From an uncultured Succinatimonas sp. (GTDB lineage: Bacteria > Pseudomonadota > Gammaproteobacteria > Enterobacterales > Succinivibrionaceae), in the NCBI GenBank assembly GCA_937896115.1, contig CALBLB010000293.1:1-19135 (forward strand): 19,135 nucleotides of DNA, given 5' to 3'. Made by a program: the position numbers and the translations under genes. The notes beneath the pieces are model-generated. The model worked only from the letters and a program-made list of their open reading frames with translations, had not been told where the DNA came from and searched no databases. Of the stretch, positions 1 through 6,625 are shown one piece after another. The number at the start of each line of letters is the position of its first letter. The first letter of the stretch is position 1.

Positions 1-71
1 CCTGATTAAAAAACTTCAAAAATACGAATAGTCAGATTGCTAGAGATCGCTTACAAGTAGGCCGAGTGAAA

Positions 72-2249
72 TTAACGCTTGCGAGTGATTTTAGTAACGT
101 TGGCGATAGCTTTTATACGCCTGATTACTCCGGCCAAGTGCAGACGGTCTCTTACAGTAATCGTAAGTATCAACAAAGACGTATTGTCATCGTTTTGTTC
201 AGAACTTATGCTTTGGACAGAAGAGCTTGCCATATCGATAGCATTTAAGATTTCCGTCATAATTCCCTGACGGCGTTCGTATTCTATGATTATTCCTGTA
301 TTGAAGGTAAGTGATGATGTAACGGCAAGATTCCAACCTACTTTCAACAATTTTGACGGAGATTTTTCAGTAGCAAGCAGATTACGACAATTTTTGTTAT
401 GGATAACTAAACCGCGGCCTGAAGCAACATGAGCTATGATTTCATCTCCTGGAATAGGCATGCAACACTGTGCGAACACATATGGAATACCGCCTGTGCC
501 GGTTAAAGGCAAGCTACTATCATCCAACAAATCTGGAGCGATAATTTTAGCTACGGATACAGTAAGAATATTACCTACAGCTACATCAACGAATAGTGAC
601 TTTAGATCTGGTTTACCAAATTGTTCCAACACTCGGTTTATTGAGTCTTGAGAAATATCTTCTATGCGGCGTCCGCGTAATGCATTGATAAGTAAGCGTC
701 TGCCTATAAGTTCGCATTCTTGTGAGCGTAAGCCTTTTAGATATTGCCTGATCTTAGAGCGTGCTTTTGATGTTACGACGCTAGACAACCAAATAGCATT
801 TGGATTTGCATTGGGGTTGGTGATGATTTCGACAGTTTGACCTGATTCCAATCGGTGCGAAAGAGGAAAGCTATGATGATTGACTAAAGCACCTATACAA
901 TGTTGCCCGATATCAGTATGTACAGCGTAAGCAAAATCTACAGGTGTAGCGCCCTTTGGAAGATTATAAATCTTACCTTCTGGTGTAAATATGTAAATGG
1001 CATCTGAAAAAAGATCAGTTTTGACGTCTTCGATGAATTCGGTTGATGTAGCCGCACTTTTTTGAAGGTTTGCAAGATTCTTAAGCCATCGTTGGGCATT
1101 TCGTTGTGAAGTAGTAGATACAGGTTCTGAGCCAGATTCTTTGTAAGCCCAGTGTGCAGCTACTCCGCGTGCTGCAATTTGGTCCATGAATTCAGTACGG
1201 ATCTGAATTTCTATAGGAACACCATGCGGCCCTATAAGCGATGTATGTAATGACTGGTATCCGTTGATCTTTGGTATGGCTATATAATCTTTAAATCCGT
1301 TCGGACGCGGTTTAAACAGATTGTGCATTTGACCCAATACACGATAGCACGTATCCACATCGTTCAAAATGATCCTGAAAGCATATACGTCCATGATTTC
1401 GTTGAATTGGAGCTCTTTTCGAACCATTTTTGTATAGATACTGAAAATATGTTTTTCGCGTCCGCGTACTCTGGCTTGAATTCCTGCATCCTGTAGTTTT
1501 ATCCGTATAGCATCCATAATACCGCTGATGATTTCGCGGCGATTATTCCTAGCCTTGGTAACAGCTGCTTTTAGTACACGGTAACGCATGGGATACAGTG
1601 CCGCTAATCCTAATTCTTCTAGTTCAGATTTAAGCTCTGAAATACCTAAACGATTAGCTATTGGAGAGAAAATATCTAAAGTTTCTTTGGCGATGCGTTT
1701 ACGCTTGTCTGCACGTAAAGCACCCAAGGTGCGCATATTGTGGGTGCGATCGGCTAATTTAATTAGGATCACACGTATATCTTGGGTCATAGCCAAGATC
1801 ATCTTTCGATAATTTTCTGTTTGTGCGTCGCGGTAATTACTGAATTTAAGCTTGTCCAGTTTTGTGACACCTTCGACCAAATTCTTTACGGCTGTTCCGA
1901 AGTGTTCTTCAAGAAAATGATCAGAAATATCTGTATCTTCAACTACGTCATGTAACAGCGCGGCCTGTACAGACTCTGCGTCAAGATGCATTTTTGCGGT
2001 GAGGGTGGCTACAGCTATAGGATGAATGATGTAAGGCTCACCCGAAGCTCTGCGCTGTTGTGAATGAGCTTTGTCTGCTACTACAAAAGCTTTATCAACA
2101 GCAATTACACCTTCTGGATCAAGGTACGAGCATACGCATTCACGAAGATGGACGTAATAATGCAAGTTGGGAGAATGTAAAACTTCTTCAGAAGGTGCTT
2201 CTGATGGCTTAATTGCAGTATTTGCAGTGGTATTAAGCGGTTCTCCCAT
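72..2249 (-). CDS. spoT: SpoT, bifunctional (p)ppGpp synthetase/hydrolase
   Basis: Makes and degrades the alarmone (p)ppGpp in the cytosol, linking starvation signals to transcription and growth. At 725 aa it is slightly longer than E. coli SpoT (about 702). Seen in order: HD hydrolase domain with H76, H100-D101, E104-D105 and a conserved LADRTHNMRTL at 165-175; synthetase domain with NGYQSLHT (329-336), D287 and E347 in the EIQIRT motif; TGS domain about 415-475; zinc-finger-like region with C595-C596; C-terminal ACT domain about 645-725. Because both the hydrolase and synthetase motifs are intact, I infer a bifunctional enzyme. The ATG start follows an AAGGAAG Shine-Dalgarno and gives an N-terminal extension of about 25-30 residues relative to E. 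coli; I see no internal ATG nearby. It is the last gene seen of engB-gmk-rpoZ-spoT, 20 bp after rpoZ. The 71 bp beyond its stop show no start of trmH or recG, which often follow. Confidence 0.97.
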   Translation of the reverse strand: MGEPLNTTANTAIKPSEAPSEEVLHSPNLHYYVHLRECVCSYLDPEGVIAVDKAFVVADKAHSQQRRASGEPYIIHPIAVATLTAKMHLDAESVQAALLHDVVEDTDISDHFLEEHFGTAVKNLVEGVTKLDKLKFSNYRDAQTENYRKMILAMTQDIRVILIKLADRTHNMRTLGALRADKRKRIAKETLDIFSPIANRLGISELKSELEELGLAALYPMRYRVLKAAVTKARNNRREIISGIMDAIRIKLQDAGIQARVRGREKHIFSIYTKMVRKELQFNEIMDVYAFRIILNDVDTCYRVLGQMHNLFKPRPNGFKDYIAIPKINGYQSLHTSLIGPHGVPIEIQIRTEFMDQIAARGVAAHWAYKESGSEPVSTTSQRNAQRWLKNLANLQKSAATSTEFIEDVKTDLFSDAIYIFTPEGKIYNLPKGATPVDFAYAVHTDIGQHCIGALVNHHSFPLSHRLESGQTVEIITNPNANPNAIWLSSVVTSKARSKIRQYLKGLRSQECELIGRRLLINALRGRRIEDISQDSINRVLEQFGKPDLKSLFVDVAVGNILTVSVAKIIAPDLLDDSSLPLTGTGGIPYVFAQCCMPIPGDEIIAHVASGRGLVIHNKNCRNLLATEKSPSKLLKVGWNLAVTSSLTFNTGIIIEYERRQGIMTEILNAIDMASSSVQSISSEQNDDNTSLLILTITVRDRLHLAGVIRRIKAIANVTKITRKR

Positions 2250-2269
2250 ATGCTCTTCCTTAGACTAAT

Positions 2270-2554
2270 TTAGGCAAACATTTCGGCACCGTCAATAGGT
2301 GCAAATTCATTATCGGCAGGATGTGCTGAAGCATCACGTAGATGTTCTTTGCGATCCTGTTTGTCCAAAAATTCTTCGGTGATGAGCCCTTCTTCGATTT
2401 CACGAAGTGCAATCACGGTGGTCTTGTCATTTTTTTCTTCGACCAAAGCTTTGCTACCCATGGATATCTGACGGGCACGACGGGCAGCGAGTAGAACCAA
2501 ATCGAAGCGGTTACCTACTTTTGCTACTGCGTCTTCAACCGTAACTCTTGCCAT
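2270..2554 (-). CDS. rpoZ: RNA polymerase omega subunit
   Basis: Small subunit of RNA polymerase that binds the beta-prime C-terminus, aids core assembly and in E. coli forms part of a ppGpp-binding site. The 94-aa protein opens with MARVTVEDAVAKVGNRFDLV and carries the conserved NDKTTVIALREIEEG block at about 42-56, close to the E. coli protein (91 aa). The acidic C-terminal tail is variable, as usual in the family. The ATG is preceded by AGAGGA at suitable distance. The gene lies between gmk (52 bp upstream) and spoT (20 bp downstream), the classical gammaproteobacterial order, which places the ppGpp enzyme beside a subunit of its target. Confidence 0.97.
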   Translation of the reverse strand: MARVTVEDAVAKVGNRFDLVLLAARRARQISMGSKALVEEKNDKTTVIALREIEEGLITEEFLDKQDRKEHLRDASAHPADNEFAPIDGAEMFA

Positions 2555-2606
2555 GTTGAGAATCCTCTGAAAAAAAGAAATATAAATTTGAATAATGATC
2601 TTTTAA

Positions 2607-3245
2607 TTATACATGATCATGACCAGACAACTGCGGGAATAATTCATGTAACTGCTCTATTTGAAGCGATGTTTCTGAACGTGAAGAGAGAATAATTGAT
2701 CTTAATGTTAACAAGCTTTCGTCAAAATCATCGTTAATGATTACATGATCATACTCTGAGAAGTGGGACAGTTCAGAGATGGCTTTTTTCATGCGAGAAT
2801 CAATTACATCTTGGGAATCTTGTCCTCGAGCTTCCAGACGTCTTCTTAATTCGTCAATAGAAGGAGGAACTATAAAAATACTGCGTGCATCAGGAGTTTG
2901 TTTTCTTATTTGTCGTGCACCTTGCCAGTCTATATCAAAGAGAACATCTTTTCCTTCTGACAACCATTGTTCGACAATTTCGCGAGAAGTCCCGTAGTAA
3001 TGATCGAATACTTTTGCATATTCGTAAAAAGCACCACGTGATATTAAAGACTTAAATTCTTCTTCTGAGACGAAGTGATAGCTAATGTGATTTTCTTCTC
3101 CAGGTCTGGGGGCACGAGTAGTATGAGAAATGCTCAAACGTAGGGAATCATCGAGGTTAAATCTGTGTAAAAGAGCGTTTATTAGTGATGATTTTCCTGC
3201 ACCACTAGGAGCTGAAACAATAAAAAGAGTGCCGTGTTTTTTCAT
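2607..3245 (-). CDS. gmk: Guanylate kinase
   Basis: Cytosolic enzyme that phosphorylates GMP to GDP with ATP, essential for GTP and dGTP supply. With the start chosen here it is 212 aa (E. coli 207). The P-loop APSGAGKS is at 12-19; the GMP-binding region follows with RAPRPGEE and a YGTSRE motif; LFDIDWQGARQI and the C-terminal VIINDDFDESL block are typical of the family. The frame stays open upstream to an ATG at 3314, adding 23 residues that overlap engB and match no family member; the ATG at 3245 gives MKKHGTLFIVSAPSG, which aligns with known N-termini. Its ribosome site is weak (GAATGAGC overlapping the engB stop), so translational coupling to engB, 7 bp upstream, is likely. First of the gmk-rpoZ-spoT block. 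Confidence 0.95.
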   Translation of the reverse strand: MKKHGTLFIVSAPSGAGKSSLINALLHRFNLDDSLRLSISHTTRAPRPGEENHISYHFVSEEEFKSLISRGAFYEYAKVFDHYYGTSREIVEQWLSEGKDVLFDIDWQGARQIRKQTPDARSIFIVPPSIDELRRRLEARGQDSQDVIDSRMKKAISELSHFSEYDHVIINDDFDESLLTLRSIILSSRSETSLQIEQLHELFPQLSGHDHV

Positions 3246-3252
3246 TTTGTGC

Positions 3253-3924
3253 TCATTCTTGTGTGATCTGATCTGTATTGTCAATGTTTGTTGTTGGATC
3301 CATTTCATAGGCATCGAACCATGACGTAAGAATTTGTCTTGCTTCGTCGACGCCGATTTTTTTTAGAGAAGAAAATGCAATAATGGTAAAAGTGCCTGCA
3401 AATTCGCTTAAAAGACTACGTACCTCTCCTACAGCCTCTTTTCTTGCATTAACCCCAAGTTTGTCACATTTTGTAAGCAAAATAAGTAAAGGAATTTGAG
3501 CGGCAATGGTCCAATCAATGATAAGACGGTCATGATCCTTTAATGGTGTACGTATATCCATGGTTAGAACTAAACCGGTAAGTTCACGCCGCTGTCTTAG
3601 ATAGTTGGTCATATTATGTTGCCATTGCCTTTTCATTTGTTCTGGAACTGCAGCATAACCATAGCCTGGCAAATCTACTAAATGTCGATTGTCTGTTATT
3701 TTAAAAAGATTAATAAGTTGAGTTCTTCCGGGAGTTCTGGAGGTTTTGGCTAAGTTTTTTTGATCGCAAATGGCATTAAGCGATGATGATTTACCAGAAT
3801 TTGATCTGCCGATAAACGCAATTTCTGCGCCCGTGTTATTAGGGAGTCTGGTAATATCAGGTGAACTGGTAACAAATTTTGTATTGCGAAAGGAAAATAC
3901 CTTGGACTTTTTTTCTGCACTCAT
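3253..3924 (-). CDS. engB: EngB/YihA-type ribosome assembly GTPase (YsxC family)
   Basis: Essential TRAFAC-class GTPase needed for late large-subunit ribosome assembly and, when depleted, linked to division defects. The 223-aa protein has all GTPase motifs: G1 GRSNSGKS at 39-46, the TPGRTQ switch I around 64-69, G3 DLPGYG at 84-89, G4 TKCD at 151-154 and G5 FSSLKK near 184. E. coli YihA is 210 aa; this one has a few extra residues at both ends. The ATG at 3924 follows AGGAAAACAC, a good Shine-Dalgarno. It is the first gene of the presumed engB-gmk-rpoZ-spoT unit, 7 bp before gmk; in E. coli yihA sits elsewhere. The first residues are basic and unconserved. Confidence 0.96.
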   Translation of the reverse strand: MSAEKKSKVFSFRNTKFVTSSPDITRLPNNTGAEIAFIGRSNSGKSSSLNAICDQKNLAKTSRTPGRTQLINLFKITDNRHLVDLPGYGYAAVPEQMKRQWQHNMTNYLRQRRELTGLVLTMDIRTPLKDHDRLIIDWTIAAQIPLLILLTKCDKLGVNARKEAVGEVRSLLSEFAGTFTIIAFSSLKKIGVDEARQILTSWFDAYEMDPTTNIDNTDQITQE

Positions 3925-3953
3925 GTGTTTTCCTGTTTAATCGTTTTGTTTGA

Positions 3954-3981
3954 ATAATATATTGCCTTGTTCAAATATAAA
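3954..3981 (-). promoter_or_regulatory. Candidate sigma70-type promoter for engB-gmk-rpoZ-spoT
   Basis: On the minus strand TTTATA, a 16-nt spacer and TATTAT lie about 30 bp upstream of the engB ATG. Each box is 4-5 of 6 to consensus. The region is AT-rich, so chance matches are likely, and this is only a candidate. Confidence 0.25.
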
Positions 3982-4164
3982 TCTACATAGGCAAATTTTT
4001 CATAAAATGACAGCCTAATGCTACTCACTCTGCAGGGTAGGTAAGTAAGTCCTGATTTTTAATATTTTTTTTTGTAAATTCAGTAAAAGTACCTATATGA
4101 TTTGCACAAATATATCCGACCAATACCGATTTAGTAGTTATTTCTCAAATGTTCTGATACGAGT

Positions 4165-4776
4165 CTACAAATTGAATTGCTTAAGGATATCATCGGGACT
4201 TTCTTCTTTATGTTCTTCTATGTCACGAAGTTTGCAAAATTCTACATTGTCCATGGCTAATTCCATGAAAAATACGTTACCTCTTTCAGTGAAGAAAGTT
4301 ACCTTGCTAAATTTTGGAGTATCGAGATTTACACTGATGTTGATTTGCAACTCTTTTGGTAAGGCTAACATTTTTGGTTGCGATTGAGTAATTTTAGTAT
4401 GTAATTCACGACTTACTGTAGTAACGTAATTACCAAGAATTTGATTCATCAATTCCCCAAGTGCATTGGAGACTTCCTCTGATGTGTAATTGTGAGCTTG
4501 TTCTTTTTCCGGGATCCCGACCATAGTCATATAACTTTTATAGATTTCCATAGCAGTTTCTTTTGGAAAATTAATAACCGCCATTCCGGAAAAAGATCCT
4601 GTAAACATTGCGAAAGTGCCTATGTCAGGCGTAAGAGTGGTTTTTGTAATGGTTTGAATCATCGGGGCGTAACTAATGTTGTCGCCTGTTGCTGAGGTCA
4701 AAACTCCGGTAACACTGTCGCAAAGTTTTAACAGTAGATCGGAGTAATTAACGATTTTTAAATGCTGATCAGACAT
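4165..4776 (-). CDS. CheX-like protein (DUF3334-type) with CheC/CheX phosphatase signature
   Basis: Predicted cytosolic protein of 203 aa with no signal peptide or membrane segment. It resembles the gammaproteobacterial family I recall as DUF3334, which is related to CheX. The sequence contains E108-X2-N111-X22-P134 inside the stretch NALGELMNQILGNYV. This spacing is exactly the CheC/FliY/CheX signature (D/S-X3-E-X2-N-X22-P), whose Glu and Asn act in removing phosphate from CheY-P; the preceding D/S position is N104 here. It could therefore dephosphorylate a receiver domain, though the partner is unknown. An IGTFAMFTGSFSGMAVINFP segment (52-71) fits the CheX core strand pair. The ATG at 4776 follows AAGGA. 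It stands alone, 404 bp from glnG and 240 bp from engB, with no che or fli genes in view. The acidic tail (185-196) is variable. Family assignment is from memory; the motif is seen directly. Confidence 0.7.
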   Translation of the reverse strand: MSDQHLKIVNYSDLLLKLCDSVTGVLTSATGDNISYAPMIQTITKTTLTPDIGTFAMFTGSFSGMAVINFPKETAMEIYKSYMTMVGIPEKEQAHNYTSEEVSNALGELMNQILGNYVTTVSRELHTKITQSQPKMLALPKELQINISVNLDTPKFSKVTFFTERGNVFFMELAMDNVEFCKLRDIEEHKEESPDDILKQFNL

Positions 4777-5011
4777 TTATCAAAATCCTTATAGCTATTT
4801 GATTAGATTTCCTTTTTTAAGTAACGAAAAAAGGGATGGAGAAGAGTCAGTTTAACATCACCTTTGGTTCTTAAATATTTATATTTGGTGGCTCTTACTT
4901 GATACAACAGGTGTAGTAATTTCACCCAAGTTTTGCTCTGGGAAAAAGATACAATCCTGTTTTCTCAAAGGATATAATACATCTTATTAAGAATAAATAC
5001 TGGGTAGATTG

Positions 5012-5076
5012 CTTCCAAGCCTTCTTGGTGAATCCGTAATGATTGTTAAAAGGTAGATTCACTTAAGCTTGGCAAG
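5012..5076. repeat. Imperfect inverted repeat downstream of glnG
   Basis: CCAAGC (5015-5020) pairs with GCTTGG (5067-5072), and GTGAATC (5028-5034) pairs with GATTCAC (5056-5062), around a 21-nt loop and an internal bulge. CTT at 5012-5014 extends the stem to AAG at 5074-5076 past one bulged base. Either strand could fold. No U-tract follows on either side, so it is not a canonical terminator. Confidence 0.55.
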
Positions 5077-5102
5077 TGCTCCTCCATTTTTATGGAGGGG
5101 CA
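5077..5102. repeat. 11-bp perfect hairpin with TTTT loop downstream of glnG
   Basis: TGCTCCTCCAT (5077-5087) pairs with ATGGAGGGGCA (5092-5102), including one T-G wobble, across a 4-nt loop. It lies about 80 bp past the glnG stop, where a 3' end might be expected, but there is no T-run on either strand. It could be a 3' stabilising hairpin of the glnLG mRNA or part of a small RNA. Confidence 0.6.
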
Positions 5103-5180
5103 TATATCAATTGTATTTATTACACCATGTTCAGTCAGCTAACTTTACATGATGTCGGTCATACTCAAGAGTACGTCAAC

Positions 5181-6620
5181 TTATTTAATCCCTAGTTCTT
5201 TTATCTTTCTTGTCAAAGTATTACGACCCCAACCTAGCAATTTTGCAGATTCTTGTTTGTGATTACCGGTAAAACTAAGGGTAGCTTCAAGCATAATTCT
5301 TTCAAATTCTGGAACTGCTTCTGAAAGGATATCCCGTTCACCAGCCTTGAGTCTGCCGTCCACCCAGTTACGTAATTGTTCCTGCCATGAAACTTTTTCC
5401 GTTGTTGTTCCGGTAATGGATGTTGCTGTCTTTTGAATTTGAGGTTTGGCGTGTAGAAATTCAGTCGGTAAATCTACTAATTGAATATCACGGCCTGTCA
5501 CCATGATGGTTAGGTATTTGCAAAGATTTTTAAGTTGCGTAACATTTCCCGGCCATTGTTGACGACAAAGAAAAACCAAAACTTCTGAGGTTAGTTTTTT
5601 GGGCTCAGTGTGGGCGTCTTGGGCCGCTTGAGCCAAAAAGTGTTTTGCCAACATGGGAATATCGTTGTTGCGTTCCCGCAATGCCGGCATATTTATGTTG
5701 ATTACATTAAGCCTGTAAAAAAGATCTGCAATGAAGGATCCGTCTGCTACCATACTTTCTAGATCTTTTGATGAAGTAGCGATAAGTCGTATATCAGCGC
5801 GTATGCTTTTGTCAGAACCAAGAGGAACGTATTCTCCATCTTGAAGCAATTTGAGCATTCTAGTTTGAGCATCTAAGGGCATGTCACATATTTCATTGAC
5901 GAATAGAGTTCCTCCTTCTGCTCGGCTCAAGGCACAGGATGATTGGTTTTGTCCGCAGTCACCAAAAATTTCGCTTTGCACCATTTCTTTTGGCATTGAT
6001 GACATATTGACGCTTATGAATGGTTTAGAACGCCTTTGTCCGTGATTGTGCAAAGCCATGGCTACAAGCCCTCGCCCTGTACCTACTTCCCCGTGCACCA
6101 ACACAGGCAATTCAGTCTTCGAAACTCGTCCTATAAATTTGAATACTTCTTGCATTACAGGGGATTTGCCGATGATCTCATCGTTGTCGTCTTGATCTTT
6201 TGGCTTAGGTTGTAATTGAGGGTTGGCTTTTTCTTCTTTTAATTTCAGGGTGTTATAGCGATGCATTGCAGCACGTCGTATTACTGCAATTGCAGACTCA
6301 ATATCAAAAGGTTTAGGCAGATATTCAAACGATCCCTGCTCGTATGAGTCAATAGCGGCAGCCAAGTCACTGTGGGCAGTCATGATAATGAAAGGAATAT
6401 TTTCATCTACTTCATGTACGGCTTTAATCAAAGCTAAACCACTAATACCAGGCATCCTTATGTCAGATACGATCACATCAGGAATTTCGTGCTGAAGTGC
6501 ACTTAAAGCAGCTTCACCGTTTTCAAAGAGGCGATGTTGTATGCTGTTGACGTCTAGAGCTTTGTCAAAAACAAAACGTATGCTGGCATCGTCATCGATG
6601 ATCCAGATCATGGGATTCAT
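5181..6620 (-). CDS. glnG: NtrC-family nitrogen response regulator with degenerate AAA+ domain
   Basis: Response regulator of the nitrogen system, 479 aa (E. coli NtrC 469). The receiver (1-120) has the acidic pocket D9-D11, phospho-acceptor D53, T81 and K103. The Fis-type helix-turn-helix (446-479, ending near LLGWGRNTLTRKIKELGIK) is nearly identical to E. coli. The central AAA+ domain is recognisable but catalytic positions are changed: Walker A reads GEVGTGRG (177-184, Lys to Arg183); Walker B reads GGTLFVNEICDM (Asp to Asn242); the first arginine finger is Ile297 (R303 kept); the sensor II Arg is Thr361 in WPGNVTQL. The segment from FG (219-220) to GGTLF (236-240) is 6 residues shorter than in E. 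coli and lacks GAFTGA. Known biology: that loop contacts sigma54 and ATP hydrolysis drives open complex formation. I infer it cannot be a normal sigma54 activator, but can still be phosphorylated and bind DNA. The ATG is 5 bp after the glnL stop; GAGG at the end of glnL is the likely ribosome site. Confidence 0.93.
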   Translation of the reverse strand: MNPMIWIIDDDASIRFVFDKALDVNSIQHRLFENGEAALSALQHEIPDVIVSDIRMPGISGLALIKAVHEVDENIPFIIMTAHSDLAAAIDSYEQGSFEYLPKPFDIESAIAVIRRAAMHRYNTLKLKEEKANPQLQPKPKDQDDNDEIIGKSPVMQEVFKFIGRVSKTELPVLVHGEVGTGRGLVAMALHNHGQRRSKPFISVNMSSMPKEMVQSEIFGDCGQNQSSCALSRAEGGTLFVNEICDMPLDAQTRMLKLLQDGEYVPLGSDKSIRADIRLIATSSKDLESMVADGSFIADLFYRLNVININMPALRERNNDIPMLAKHFLAQAAQDAHTEPKKLTSEVLVFLCRQQWPGNVTQLKNLCKYLTIMVTGRDIQLVDLPTEFLHAKPQIQKTATSITGTTTEKVSWQEQLRNWVDGRLKAGERDILSEAVPEFERIMLEATLSFTGNHKQESAKLLGWGRNTLTRKIKELGIK

Positions 6621-6625
6621 AGATT

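Larger units (their letters stand above)
4777..5180. other. 404-bp intergenic region with inverted repeats
   Basis: Separates glnG (upstream in transcription order) from the CheX-like gene. It contains the two adjacent inverted repeats listed separately (5012-5076 and 5077-5102), a TATAAT hexamer on the plus strand at 4973-4978 without a good -35 box, and the Shine-Dalgarno of the CheX-like gene. On the minus strand a TTGTAT, 18-nt spacer, TATAAA arrangement lies roughly 100 bp upstream of that gene and is a weak promoter candidate. No reading frame longer than about 15 codons has a credible start. No tRNA-like fold was recognised. Confidence 0.6.

Noticed and set aside
1..71. Start of trmH or another gene after spoT
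   Set aside because: No start codon with a ribosome site appears on the minus strand in the 71 bp available; the window ends too soon to tell what follows.
3246..3314. 23-residue N-terminal extension of guanylate kinase overlapping engB
   Set aside because: Extra residues match no guanylate kinase; M24 aligns with the normal N-terminus.
4097..4387. Plus-strand open frame over the CheX-like gene
   Set aside because: It is antisense to a gene with clear family motifs and has no recognisable protein features.
5181..6620. NtrC as a pseudogene or sequencing error
   Set aside because: The frame is open over 479 codons, the missing loop is an exact in-frame 6-residue gap, and receiver and DNA-binding domains are fully conserved; the changes are scattered substitutions rather than frameshifts.
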